Source of the DNA: JBMNFB01 sp050949085
GTDB lineage: Bacteria; Bacillota; UBA994; UBA5500
Assembly (NCBI GenBank): GCA_050949085.1
Contig: JBMNFB010000009.1
Location: forward strand, 372,001-436,000
Direction of reading: 5' to 3'
Length of the DNA stretch: 64,000 bases
The notes beneath the pieces are model-generated. The model saw only the letters and a program-made list of their open reading frames with translations, was not told the origin of the DNA and made no database searches. This document shows, piece by piece, positions 27,216 through 35,668 of this stretch. Within the stretch, counting starts at the first letter, position 1, and every line of letters starts with the position of its first letter. The translations under genes were made by a program, and so were the position numbers.

Positions 27216-28419
27216 TTATTCGATGATCTCGGTTACAACGCCCGAACCAACCGTGCGGCCGCCCTCGCGGATGGCGAGACGCAGGCCCCGCTCCAGAGCG
27301 ATCGGCGTGATCAGCTCGATGGTCATGGTCACGTTGTCACCAGGCATGACCATCTCCACGCCCTCCGGCAGCTCGATGCTACCGGTCACGTCGGTGGTGC
27401 GGAAGAAGAACTGCGGACGATAGCCGCTGAAGAATGCGGTATGGCGGCCGCCCTCTTCCTTCTTCAGGACGTAGACTTCAGCCTTGAACTTGGTGTGCGG
27501 CTTGATGGTGCCCGGCTTGGCCAGAACCATACCGCGCTCGATGGACTGGCGATCGACACCGCGCAGCAGCAGACCGACGTTGTCGCCGGCTTCAGCCCGC
27601 TCCAGCAGCTTGCGGAACATCTCCACGCCGGTGACGACAGTCTTGCGGGATTCCTCGCGCAGGCCGACGATCTCTACCTCGTCGCCAACCTTGACGGTGC
27701 CGCGCTCGACCCGGCCGGTACCCACAGTTCCCGCGACCGGTGATGGTGAAGACGTCTTCCACCGGCATCAGGAACGGCTTGTCAGCCTCGCGCTCAGGAG
27801 TCGGGATGTACTCGTCCACGACATCCATCAGCTCCCAGATCTTGCCGCACCACTCGCAGTCGCGGCTGCCGCAACCGCACTCCAGTGCCTTCAGAGCGGA
27901 ACCGACCACGATCGGCGTGTCATCGCCTGGATAGCCGTAATCGGAAAGCAGCTCGCGCACTTCCATCTCTACCAGCTCGATCAGCTCAGGATCGTCCACC
28001 ATGTCGGCCTTGTTCAGGAAGACAACGATGTAGGGGACGTTAACCTGGTGAGCCAGCAGGATGTGCTCGCGCGTCTGGGGCATCGGGCCGTCAGCGGCCG
28101 ATACCACGAGAATGGCACCGTCCATCTGGGCTGCACCGGTGATCATGTTCTTGATGTAGTCAGCGTGACCCGGGCAGTCGACGTGAGCATAGTGCCGACT
28201 CTCGGTCTCATACTCCACGTGCGAAGTGTTGATGGTGATGCCGCGGGCCTTCTCTTCTGGCGCCTTGTCGATCTGGTCGTAGCCCATCTTGGCGGCGCCG
28301 CCTACGGTCGAAAGAGCGCTGGTCAGGGCTGCCGTCAGTGTGGTCTTGCCATGGTCGATATGACCGATGGTGCCAATGTTCACGTGCGGCTTGGTGCGCT
28401 CAAACTTTTGCTTTGCCAT
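27216..28419 (-). CDS. tuf: elongation factor Tu, interrupted by an apparent one-base frameshift
   Basis: The N-terminal frame (from 28419) has the P-loop GHIDHGKTTLTAALTSAL, DCPGHADYIKNM and NKADMVDDPELIELVEMEVR. It runs correctly to VFTITGRG, then goes out of frame at 27728-27732, where CGCGGGAACTGTG has one base more than the expected CGCGGAACTGTG. The second frame resumes at VGTGRVERGTVKVGDEVEIV and finishes domains 2 and 3. Both parts are well conserved, so a sequencing or assembly error is the likeliest cause. Domain 1 carries an unusual Cys4 insert (CGCGSRDCEWCG, about residues 182-193). Confidence 0.9.
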
Positions 28420-28468
28420 CTTGATTTAACCCTCCTCCTCACAGACAGTGGCCTGTCTGCTATCCTTA

Positions 28469-28497
28469 ATATTACCAACCTCATCGCGGCAAGTCAA
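28469..28497 (-). promoter_or_regulatory. promoter of tuf
   Basis: Minus-strand TTGACT - 17 bases - TAATAT. tuf is thus transcribed apart from fusA and rpsL. Confidence 0.75.
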
Positions 28498-28534
28498 ACA
28501 AATTATCAAAAAGCTTGCCAGGCAGTGGCAAGTA

Positions 28535-28563
28535 CAAAAACCCCAGCCGTTCTCGGCTGGGGC
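28535..28563 (-). terminator. terminator of the tRNA cluster
   Basis: Minus-strand CCCCAGCCG AGAA CGGCTGGGG followed by TTTTTG, directly after tRNA-Thr. Confidence 0.9.
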
Positions 28564-28575
28564 CAAATCTGCGTA

Positions 28576-28651
<76 letters not shown>

Positions 28652-28664
28652 GGATTAAATCCTT

Positions 28665-28756
28665 TCAAATCCCTTTGGGATTTGCAGTGGTACAAGCCGA
28701 TAGTTGCTACCGCAACAATCGCTTTATTGGATTATCAAATCCCTTTGGGATTTGAA
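28665..28756 (+). repeat. R1 structured repeat between tRNA-Thr and tRNA-fMet
   Basis: Hairpin AAATCC CTTTG GGATTT, then the core GGTACAAGCCGATAGTTGC TACC GCAACAATCGC TTTATTGG, then the same hairpin again. The second hairpin ends two bases before the CCA end of the neighbouring tRNA gene. Confidence 0.8.
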
Positions 28757-28757
28757 T

Positions 28758-28834
<77 letters not shown>

Positions 28835-28853
28835 CCGTTATCGAGTTGTGGTT

Positions 28854-28945
28854 ATCAAATCCCTTCAGGATTTGCAGTGGTACAAGCCGATAGTTGCTAC
28901 CGCAACGATCGCTTTATTGGATTATCAAATCCCTTCAGGATTTGA
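28854..28945 (+). repeat. R1 structured repeat between the two tRNA-fMet genes
   Basis: Same plan as the copy at 28665-28756 with loop changes (AAATCC CTTCA GGATTT) and GCAACGATCG, which restores pairing. The repeat plus the adjacent fMet gene form a direct duplication of about 190 bases. Confidence 0.8.
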
Positions 28946-28947
28946 AA

Positions 28948-29024
<77 letters not shown>

Positions 29025-29039
29025 TCGTTTCACATATTG

Positions 29040-29113
29040 TGGAGCGGGTGATGGGAATCGAACCCACGCAGCCAGCTTGGAAGGCTGGTGCTCTACCATT
29101 GAGCTACACCCGC
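29040..29113 (-). tRNA. tRNA-Gly (UCC)
   Basis: 74 bases, full cloverleaf with encoded CCA. The anticodon loop CTTCCAA gives anticodon TCC. Confidence 0.97.
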
Positions 29114-29124
29114 AGACAAATCAA

Positions 29125-29210
29125 TGGTGGAGGAGACTGGATTCGAACCAGTGAAGGCAATGCCAGCAGATTTACAGTCTGCCCCCTTTGGCCAGCTCGG
29201 GTACTCCTCC
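29125..29210 (-). tRNA. tRNA-Tyr (GUA)
   Basis: 86 bases with a long class II variable arm and encoded CCA. The anticodon loop CTGTAAA gives anticodon GTA. Confidence 0.97.
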
Positions 29211-29247
29211 ATTTAGCCGTATAGCGCCTCACTTGGAGACAGATTTT

Positions 29248-29276
29248 ATTATACGCCGCTTTCGGCCAACAGTCAA
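29248..29276 (-). promoter_or_regulatory. promoter of the tRNA cluster
   Basis: Minus-strand TTGACT - 17 bases - TATAAT, about 37 bases before tRNA-Tyr. Confidence 0.85.
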
Positions 29277-29312
29277 GGGGCGGCATGATTTGGCTGCCGA
29301 CCAATATCAGGA

Positions 29313-29966
29313 TCAGTTGTTATTGTTGTTACGTTCCTCCAGATATCGCTCCACTTTGCGCTTGACTCTTTGCAGGGCGTTATCGATCGACTTCACATGT
29401 CTATCCAGATCGCCGGCAATCTCCTGATAGGATTTGCCCTCCAGGTAGGCAATCAGCACCTTCCATTCCAGCTCACTGAGCAACTCGCCCATGTGCAACT
29501 CGATATCCAGAAACTCCTCCTGGTTGATCATCAGCTCTTCCGGATCGGTGATCCGGTTGCCGGAGAGAACATCCAGCAGGGTGCGATCTGACTCTTCGTC
29601 GTAGATCGGTTTATTCAGGGAGATATACGAGTTGAGTGGAATATGCTTCTGCCGCGTGGCCGTCTTGATGGCAGTGATGATCTGCCGCGTAATACAGAGT
29701 TCGGCAAAGGCCCGAAAAGAGGCCAGCTTATCAGCGCGATAGTCACGAATCGCTTTATAAAGCCCAATCATGCCTTCCTGGATAATATCCTCGCGATCGG
29801 CACCAATCAGAAAGTAAGATTTGGCTTTGGCGCGTACAAACGCTTTGTACTTGTTAATCAGGAATTCCAATGCGTAAGTGCTGCCCTGCTTGGCACTTTC
29901 CACTAGATCTTCTTCGGACATCTGATCAATATCGGGAAAGAACTCCGGTTGGGCATCCATGTTCAC
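29313..29966 (-). CDS. sigH: RNA polymerase sigma-H factor
   Basis: About 217 residues. Region 2 (LIGADREDIIQEGMIGLYKA; FAELCITRQIITAIKTATRQ) and region 4 (LEGKSYQEIAGDLDRHVKSI) match SigH/Spo0H, the factor for early sporulation and transition-state genes. The GTG at 29966 has GGAGG eight bases upstream; a GTG five codons earlier overlaps that site. The C-terminus ends in a run of asparagines. Confidence 0.95.
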   Translation of the reverse strand: MNMDAQPEFFPDIDQMSEEDLVESAKQGSTYALEFLINKYKAFVRAKAKSYFLIGADREDIIQEGMIGLYKAIRDYRADKLASFRAFAELCITRQIITAIKTATRQKHIPLNSYISLNKPIYDEESDRTLLDVLSGNRITDPEELMINQEEFLDIELHMGELLSELEWKVLIAYLEGKSYQEIAGDLDRHVKSIDNALQRVKRKVERYLEERNNNNN

Positions 29967-30020
29967 ATATATCGCCTCCACGCAGTTTGCAGTCCAGCAC
30001 CCTCAACTACACATAACCTA

Positions 30021-30050
30021 TTATAAAGCAAGATTTTCCGGAGGGTCAAG
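30021..30050 (-). promoter_or_regulatory. promoter of sigH
   Basis: Minus-strand TTGACC - 18 bases - TATAAT. The -35 box overlaps the rlmB stop codon, so sigH has its own promoter at the end of the upstream gene. Confidence 0.75.
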
Positions 30051-30795
30051 CTAGGTTAGGTGACATAACTTTCCGCTGTCTGACCACCTCATAGAGCAGG
30101 AGCGCTGCAGAGACGCTGACATTTAGTGAATTTACCTGTCCCAGCAAGGGAAATCTGACCAGAAGGTCACAATGCTCCCGGAGTAGTCGGCTGATTCCCT
30201 TGCCTTCGCCTCCCAGAACCAGCACGAGCGGGCCGTCCAGACGACTCTGATACGCCAGCTGCTCAGCGTCGGCCTCGGCACCCACCACCCAGGCTCCCGC
30301 CTCTTTCAGCTGGGCGCAGCATTGAACCAGATTTGTCACCCGCACTACAGGCAGATGAGCAATCGCTCCGGCCGAGGCGCGAGCCACCGCTGGCGTGAGA
30401 CCGACAGCGCGATGTTTGGGGATAATGACGCCGTGGGCGCCGGCAGCTTCGGCGGTGCGGATCACCGACCCCAGATTATGCGGATCTTCCACGCCATCCA
30501 GCATGACCAGCAGCAGAGCCTCCTGCCGCTCGCGGGCTCGATCCAGCACCGTCTCCAACTGAGCATAGGCAAACGCCGCCAGTTCAGCCACTACCCCCTG
30601 ATGACGCCCGGTGACACTCATTTTTTCCAGCACCTGGCGGTCGACGAACTGCACCGTCACCTGCCGCCGCCGACAGAGGCTGATGATCCGGTCAATCGCT
30701 CCGCCGCTTGTCCCCTTGGCGATCAGCACCTTGTTCAGATCCTGGCCGGCCTGGAGTGCCTCCAATACCGGATTACGTCCCTCCAACTGTTCCAT
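30046..30795 (-). CDS. rlmB: 23S rRNA 2'-O-methyltransferase RlmB / TrmH family
   Basis: The 249-residue SPOUT methyltransferase has an N-terminal L30e-like substrate domain (EGRNPVLEALQAGQDLNKVL). The knotted catalytic domain has LDGVEDPHNLGSVIRTAEAA, VLGGEGKGISRLLRE and NSLNVSVSAALLLYE. The family methylates G2251 in 23S rRNA. Order thyX-rlmB-sigH is typical of clostridia. Confidence 0.94.
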   Translation of the reverse strand: MEQLEGRNPVLEALQAGQDLNKVLIAKGTSGGAIDRIISLCRRRQVTVQFVDRQVLEKMSVTGRHQGVVAELAAFAYAQLETVLDRARERQEALLLVMLDGVEDPHNLGSVIRTAEAAGAHGVIIPKHRAVGLTPAVARASAGAIAHLPVVRVTNLVQCCAQLKEAGAWVVGAEADAEQLAYQSRLDGPLVLVLGGEGKGISRLLREHCDLLVRFPLLGQVNSLNVSVSAALLLYEVVRQRKVMSPNLA

Positions 30796-30835
30796 CGTGC
30801 AGTTCTCCTTCCAAAGTCGGACTGGGCCGCCAGAG

Positions 30836-31501
30836 CTAGCGCTCAGGCGGTTCTCCGCAACTCAGCTCGCCTTCCTGGCAGCCGATGCCGGTCAGACAAT
30901 TGGGCCCGGCGTTAGCAAACAGGGATGGTGCCACCTCTTTCACCAGAACAAGCATCGCCCAGGCCAATTCTCGGATCTCCCATTGGGCCCGGTTACAGCA
31001 GCGCAGGCTGAAGAAGTTGAGCAGGCTGCGGGCATTCATCGTCATCACCAGGTTGGTCTGGCAGGCATTCGGCAACACGTAGCGGGCATCTTCCGCCGGC
31101 ACCAGGTTGAGCAGCTTCCGATAGGCATCCTCTATGCTAGCCATCGCTTCATTGAAATATGATAGCGCCTGGCTATCCTCAGCTATCGAGGGCGGAATAA
31201 CAGTGGGCACCTTGCCCAGCGCCACATATCGCTGGGATTGCTGCGAATAGGACGCGATGCGATGCCGCACCAACTGGTGGGACAGGCTCCGGCTGACGCC
31301 GGCGATGCCGAACGTGAAGCTGGCATGCTCCAACGGCGAGAAGTGGCGCATCTCCATCAGCTTGCTGATCAGCCGCCGCGCCCGCTTCAGATCCATGGCA
31401 TCGAGCAGCTCTGCGACCTGATCAGGCGAATAGCAGAGCCGGGCGGCAGCAGCCACCGTCATCTCCGGCTCAGGTGTATAGCGAATTAGCCTAACCTCCA
31501 T
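30836..31501 (-). CDS. thyX: FAD-dependent thymidylate synthase
   Basis: The 221-residue enzyme makes dTMP using FAD and methylene-tetrahydrofolate. The ThyX signature RHRxxSxxxxSxR is present as RHRIASYSQQSQRY. FSPLEHASFTFGI and the C-terminal ARSLLNFFSLRCCNRAQWEI fit the family. A Cys-containing C-terminal tail (about 200-221) is longer than usual. Confidence 0.96.
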   Translation of the reverse strand: MEVRLIRYTPEPEMTVAAAARLCYSPDQVAELLDAMDLKRARRLISKLMEMRHFSPLEHASFTFGIAGVSRSLSHQLVRHRIASYSQQSQRYVALGKVPTVIPPSIAEDSQALSYFNEAMASIEDAYRKLLNLVPAEDARYVLPNACQTNLVMTMNARSLLNFFSLRCCNRAQWEIRELAWAMLVLVKEVAPSLFANAGPNCLTGIGCQEGELSCGEPPER

Positions 31502-31588
31502 AGCTTAACTCCTTTCAAGGCATACTCCGGAATTCGGGCAAGGCCCGGTCTGCGAGGTGCAGCCCTCTGTGCTCTAGCGTTCCATGCC

Positions 31589-31993
31589 TCACTCATCCTG
31601 TTCATTGATTTCGATCAGGCGCTGCAGCAGGGCCTGGAGGCGCTCCTTCTGGCCGCTCAGATAGAGATAGCCTAGCAATGATTCCAGGCCGGTGCTCTGG
31701 CGATATTCGCTCAGCGTGGCGCTTTTCGGGTGGCGCAACGGCTTGCAGTTGCGTCCCCGCCGGACGATGTCAGCCTCGGCCTCGTCCAACTCATCGACCA
31801 GAACCTCCAGTGCGTCAGCCTGGGCAGTAGCCCGCACCCAGGCCACAGTTGCCTGGTGCAGCTTGTCGATGCGCGTGCGGCCGCTCAGGACCAGGTGCTG
31901 GCGGACAGCCAGTTCATAGACCGAGTCACCAATATAGGCCAGCACGAGAGGTGGCAGCTGGCGCGCCTGCTCCGGCGTCATCGCTGGCTTCAT
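31589..31993 (-). CDS. mrnC: Mini-ribonuclease III
   Basis: The 134-residue protein is an RNase III catalytic domain without a dsRNA-binding domain. LAYIGDSVYELAVRQHL carries the catalytic acidic residues and EYRQSTGLESLLGYLYL the second set. Mini-III matures 23S rRNA in Bacillus, which is relevant here because the 23S gene carries long hairpin insertions. The start overlaps the ispF stop (ATGA). cysS, often directly upstream in related genomes, is missing. Confidence 0.94.
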   Translation of the reverse strand: MKPAMTPEQARQLPPLVLAYIGDSVYELAVRQHLVLSGRTRIDKLHQATVAWVRATAQADALEVLVDELDEAEADIVRRGRNCKPLRHPKSATLSEYRQSTGLESLLGYLYLSGQKERLQALLQRLIEINEQDE

Positions 31994-32493
31994 CGCACCG
32001 CTTCCCTTCTGGTTCCCGGACTTGCATCATCCAGCTGGGCAACTGCCAGCGCCGCCACACCCTCCTGCCGCCCAACAAAGCCCATCCCTTCATTGGTGGT
32101 GGCCTTCAGGCTGACCTGCTTCTCAGCGATATTGAGGATCTCGGCAATCCTCCGCCGCATGGCAGGCAGATAAGGGCTCAGCCTGGGACGTTCCATGATC
32201 ACTGTGGCATCGATGTTATGTATCGTCAGCCCGTGTTCGGTCAGCAGCTGCTGCACACGGGCGAGCAGCACCGTGCTGGCCACTCCCCGGTAAGCCGCAT
32301 CGGTGTCCGGGAAGTGCTGCCCGATATCGCCCAGGACAGCCGCCCCCAGGAGGGCGTCGATGATGGCATGGATCAGCACATCAGCGTCGGAGTGGCCCAG
32401 CAACCCACACTCGGCGGGAATCTCTACTCCGCCGAGAATCAGTGGCCGACCCGCCGCCCAACGATGAGCATCATAACCAATTCCTACTGCCAC
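31990..32493 (-). CDS. ispF: 2-C-methyl-D-erythritol 2,4-cyclodiphosphate synthase
   Basis: The 167-residue enzyme has the zinc ligands in GIGYDAHRW and the SDADVLIHAIIDALLGA motif, and KATTNEGMGFVGRQEGVAAL at the C-terminus. It overlaps ispD by ten bases and mrnC by four, so the three are translationally coupled. Confidence 0.96.
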   Translation of the reverse strand: MAVGIGYDAHRWAAGRPLILGGVEIPAECGLLGHSDADVLIHAIIDALLGAAVLGDIGQHFPDTDAAYRGVASTVLLARVQQLLTEHGLTIHNIDATVIMERPRLSPYLPAMRRRIAEILNIAEKQVSLKATTNEGMGFVGRQEGVAALAVAQLDDASPGTRREAVR

Positions 32494-33158
32494 GGCTTGT
32501 CCCCCCTGGTCATTATCAGCTCGGCCAGCAACAAGTCATCCGGCGTTGTCACCTTGATGTTACGCGCGCTACCGCGCACCACGTCCACCGGATGACCACA
32601 CAGGGCCACCAGTTCGGCATCGTCAGTGGCCGAGATCCCAGTCTGAGACGCTCGGCGATGGGCTGCCGCGATCCAATCCCACCGAAAAACCTGTGGTGTC
32701 TGCGCCGCCCACATCTGTTCCCGCGGCGGCGATTCGATCACCCTGCCAGCCTGCACCCGCTTGACGGTGTCTGTGACGGGAGTAGCCAGGATAGCTGCTC
32801 CCTGCTGCCGAGCGGCAGCAATCACGGCGAGAGCGTCCTCCTCCCGCAGGCAAGGGCGGGCGGCATCATGAATGGCCACCAGGTCCCGCCCGCGGCAGGC
32901 CAGCAAGCCGCGATAGACCGATTCCTGCCGGCTGGCGCCACCCGACACGAGGCAGATATCCCTGTACCCATGGGAGTGAAGCAGCTGCTCAATCTGGGGG
33001 CGCAGCCGGGGATTGATGACGAGAACAATCTGCTCGACCGCCGCGAGGCGGGAAAACAGCTCCAGCGAATAGAGCAGCAGGGGTTTCCCCAGGAGCGACA
33101 ACAGCACCTTGTCGCCCATGCCCTGCATGCGACGGCTTTCGCCGGCGGCGACGATCAC
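32484..33158 (-). CDS. ispD: 2-C-methyl-D-erythritol 4-phosphate cytidylyltransferase
   Basis: About 224 residues from a GTG at 33158. It has the CTP-binding loop VAAGESRRMQGMGDKVLL and AIHDAARPCL. The GTG lies 21 bases from the only good ribosome site (GGAGG at 33180-33184). An in-frame ATT at 33173 (spacing 6) or CTG at 33170 (spacing 9) would restore the usual hydrophobic N-terminus ILVSVVIVAAG, so the real start may be non-canonical. Confidence 0.93.
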   Translation of the reverse strand: MIVAAGESRRMQGMGDKVLLSLLGKPLLLYSLELFSRLAAVEQIVLVINPRLRPQIEQLLHSHGYRDICLVSGGASRQESVYRGLLACRGRDLVAIHDAARPCLREEDALAVIAAARQQGAAILATPVTDTVKRVQAGRVIESPPREQMWAAQTPQVFRWDWIAAAHRRASQTGISATDDAELVALCGHPVDVVRGSARNIKVTTPDDLLLAELIMTRGDKPWQ

Positions 33159-33235
33159 TACGGAAACCAGAATGGCACACCTCCCCCCGCATACTTAGGA
33201 CAAGCATACCAAAATGCAGCCTTGATTAACAATGC

Positions 33236-33267
33236 AAAAAGACCCTCGGCTGTTTGAGCCAAGGGTC
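33236..33267 (-). terminator. terminator after the PIN/TRAM gene
   Basis: GACCCTTGGCTC AAACA GCCGAGGGTC then TTTTT on the minus strand. It separates this gene from ispD. Confidence 0.85.
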
Positions 33268-33279
33268 GCTCCTCGCGCC

Positions 33280-34368
33280 TTAGCGCGCCCGGGCGAAGAT
33301 CATCCGCCCGGCTGAGGTTTGCAGCACGCTGGTAACGACGACCTTCAGGTGTTCGCCAATATGCTTCTTGCCGTTATCAACGACAATCATCGTTCCGTCG
33401 TCCAGATAGGCGATGCCCTGATTGACTTCCTTGCCTTCCTTGATGACCTGGATGACCATTTCCTCGCCAGGCAGAACCACCGGTTTGACAGCATTGGCCA
33501 GGTCGTTGATGTTCAGCACCGGCACCCCGTGCAACTCACATACTTTGTTCAGATTGTAGTCGGTGGTCAGCACCTTGCCCTTCAGTTCCTGAGCCAGCTT
33601 GATCAGCCTGCTATCCACCTCGGGAATATCCTCATAGTCTTTTTCCGTAATCTGCACCCTGGTGCCCAGCTGTTTCTGAATCTGGTGGAGGATGTCCAGC
33701 CCGCGACGACCGCGATTGCGCCGCAGCGTATCGGACGAATCGGCAATATGGCGCAGTTCCTCCAGAACGAAGGTAGGCACCACCAGAATCCCCTCCAGGA
33801 AGCCAGCTTTGACAACATCAGCAATCCTGCCATCGATGATGACGCTGGTATCCAACACTTTGTAGATATCCCGGGATGCGTCTCCCCGGGCAGCGCTCTC
33901 GCGGCGCGAGGCGCGAGAGCTACGGGCAGACACGGAAAAAATATTCCCCAGATCATCCCGCTTTTTCAGCGCCACACTTATCCCAAGATAACCAAACAGC
34001 AGGTTGCTGGCGATCGGCAGATAGGGGCCGACGTAAGGGATTCCCCAGAGGGCAAAGCTCAGCAGGTTGGCAACGATCAGCCCAATAACCAGGCCGCCGG
34101 TACCCATCACGATATCCTGTGTCGGAATTCGCTGCAGATAGGCCTCCACTGCTGATGCTAACCGTCCGATCTGGTTCATCAATCCGGGGGCAATAACAAA
34201 AAAAATGAGTCCAAATAATAAGGCCCCCAGGATATCCATGACCACCGCTACCAGGGGAGTCCAGGACACGAAACTGGGATTGATCAAGGGGATCAGCCAG
34301 TGCGAGACCCGGTAACCCACCAGAAGGCCTAGCAGTGTAATCAAGAGTCTGGTTATGCGTATCAGCAT
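33280..34368 (-). CDS. membrane PIN/TRAM-domain protein (YacL-type)
   Basis: The 362-residue protein has four predicted membrane segments in the first 130 residues. A PIN-type nuclease domain follows (about 165-285; VLDTSVIIDGRIADV, ADSSDTLRRNRGRRGLDIL, VLTTDYNLNKVCELHGV). A C-terminal TRAM domain (about 290-350) ends the protein. This is the YacL arrangement found beside disA/radA in Firmicutes. Its RNA target is not known. Confidence 0.92.
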   Translation of the reverse strand: MLIRITRLLITLLGLLVGYRVSHWLIPLINPSFVSWTPLVAVVMDILGALLFGLIFFVIAPGLMNQIGRLASAVEAYLQRIPTQDIVMGTGGLVIGLIVANLLSFALWGIPYVGPYLPIASNLLFGYLGISVALKKRDDLGNIFSVSARSSRASRRESAARGDASRDIYKVLDTSVIIDGRIADVVKAGFLEGILVVPTFVLEELRHIADSSDTLRRNRGRRGLDILHQIQKQLGTRVQITEKDYEDIPEVDSRLIKLAQELKGKVLTTDYNLNKVCELHGVPVLNINDLANAVKPVVLPGEEMVIQVIKEGKEVNQGIAYLDDGTMIVVDNGKKHIGEHLKVVVTSVLQTSAGRMIFARAR

Positions 34369-34458
34369 TCCATCTCACCTCCTTTCTTTGCTCGCTAATC
34401 ACCCACATAATGAATACGTAACAGTGACAGTTTTGGTTGCAGGCCCAGACAAGAACAG

Positions 34459-34490
34459 AGAAAGAAGAAGGGCCGCAGAGCGCCCTTCCT
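34459..34490 (-). terminator. terminator of carD
   Basis: GAAGGGCGC TCTGCG GCCCTTC followed by TTCTTTCT on the minus strand, directly after the carD stop. Confidence 0.75.
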
Positions 34491-34979
34491 CTAGCCTTCT
34501 AGCAGCTCTTCGATCAGACGTGCTGCGGATTCTTCCTCCAGTCCCTTGACCAACACAACCTCGCTCAGCAGAATCTGCCGGGCTGTATCCAGCATCTTGC
34601 GCTCCCCAGTGGACAGCCCCTTTTCCTGATCACGCCTGACCAGATTGCGCACCACCTCGGCCACCGACTTCAGATCGCCAGTGCGAATCTTCTCCAGGTT
34701 CGCCCTGTAGCGCTGGTTCCAGTTATTCGGCATGGCCGTCTCTTCCTGTTTGAGGACATCGAGGACGTGGTCCATCTCATCGTTGCTGAGAACCTGCCTG
34801 ATTCCAATGCTTTCTGCGTTGGCCAGTGGAATCATTACCCGCATCTCGCCGAGTGGCAGTTTAAGGATATAATACTCCTGACGTTCACCGAGAACCTCTT
34901 TTTCTTCGATCGCCTCGATGACGCCGGCCCCGTGCATCGGATAGACCACCCGATCGCCTAGTTTGAACACTAAGGCCAC
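34491..34979 (-). CDS. carD: CarD-family RNA polymerase-binding regulator
   Basis: The 162-residue protein has the CarD/TRCF-RID tudor-like domain (FKLGDRVVYPMHGAGVIEAI) and a C-terminal helical DNA-binding domain (ERKMLDTARQILLSEVVLVK). CarD stabilises open promoter complexes, notably at rRNA promoters. Two tandem promoters lie upstream. Confidence 0.94.
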   Translation of the reverse strand: MALVFKLGDRVVYPMHGAGVIEAIEEKEVLGERQEYYILKLPLGEMRVMIPLANAESIGIRQVLSNDEMDHVLDVLKQEETAMPNNWNQRYRANLEKIRTGDLKSVAEVVRNLVRRDQEKGLSTGERKMLDTARQILLSEVVLVKGLEEESAARLIEELLEG

Positions 34980-34994
34980 ACCTCCTTCTTATCT

Positions 34995-35023
34995 AGAATA
35001 GCATTTTTAGACAACCGTGTCAA
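34995..35023 (-). promoter_or_regulatory. carD promoter, proximal
   Basis: Minus-strand TTGACA - 17 bases - TATTCT. Confidence 0.75.
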
Positions 35024-35033
35024 GAAAACTAGC

Positions 35034-35063
35034 ATTGTATCACAGAGCAGATTACCTTGTCAA
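35034..35063 (-). promoter_or_regulatory. carD promoter, distal
   Basis: Minus-strand TTGACA - 18 bases - TACAAT, in tandem with the proximal site. Confidence 0.75.
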
Positions 35064-35144
35064 CAAATACCCACAGGCTGTGAGGTTGCGCTATCAAAGC
35101 GCCCTCGACGAACTCCAACGCCGCTGCTGCGCGCCTGCCCTTCG

Positions 35145-35174
35145 TTGACAATTGCATTTTACGGTCAGTATAAT
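35145..35174 (+). promoter_or_regulatory. full-consensus promoter of the small gene at 35214
   Basis: TTGACA - 18 bases - TATAAT, matching both boxes exactly. Divergent from the carD promoters. Confidence 0.88.
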
Positions 35175-35213
35175 TAGGACGGAATGATTCCTTGAAGAGG
35201 GTGGTGGTCCCAA

Positions 35214-35609
35214 CTGACGGACAACACTTGCGATGTTTTCCAGCAGGCTGTAGATGAGTATCTAATCCGGCACCGCAGCATCATGGATGTTCTATCCAAG
35301 CTCCAGGAATCCAATGCCCGGGCCAATCGGGCGATTGCCAAGGCTATCACCAGCTGCGGCTGCATCTCGGTGGAGGCGTCCCGTCAGCCCATTTCATCAG
35401 ACACGTCCCTGGAAGAGTTTCGCCAACAAGTTGCCAGCCACCTGAACGGTGAACTATGCGAACACTGTCGCGACATCGTTGAGCGCGAACTCGGCGCCAA
35501 CATGTTCTACCTGACAGCCCTCTGCAACATTCTTGGGCTCAAGCTGCACGATGTGCTGAGCAAAGAGATGAAACAGCTAAAGACTCTCGGCATATTTAAT
35601 CTGTCCTGA
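35214..35609 (+). CDS. conserved small Cys-containing protein of unknown function, likely CTG start
   Basis: The frame is certain from an ATG at 35283 (108 residues) but similarity-like sequence continues upstream (DNTCDVFQQAVDEYLIRHRS) to a CTG at 35214, just after GAGGGTGGTGG and about 35 bases from the promoter. That gives 131 residues. Two Cys pairs are seen, SCGC near residue 48 and CEHC near 82; the rest is helical, ending LKLHDVLSKEMKQLKTLGIF. I recall similar proteins in peptococcal genomes, but no function is assigned. It has its own promoter and terminator between carD and disA. Confidence 0.75.
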   Translation: MTDNTCDVFQQAVDEYLIRHRSIMDVLSKLQESNARANRAIAKAITSCGCISVEASRQPISSDTSLEEFRQQVASHLNGELCEHCRDIVERELGANMFYLTALCNILGLKLHDVLSKEMKQLKTLGIFNLS

Positions 35610-35614
35610 TATGA

Positions 35615-35648
35615 AGGGCGCCCCCAGCGAGGCGCCCGTTTTGTTTAT
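35615..35648 (+). terminator. terminator of the small Cys-protein gene
   Basis: GGGCGCC CCCAGCGA GGCGCCC followed by GTTTTGTTTA. Confidence 0.82.
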
Positions 35649-35668
35649 TATGAAGTAGCGTATGATAC

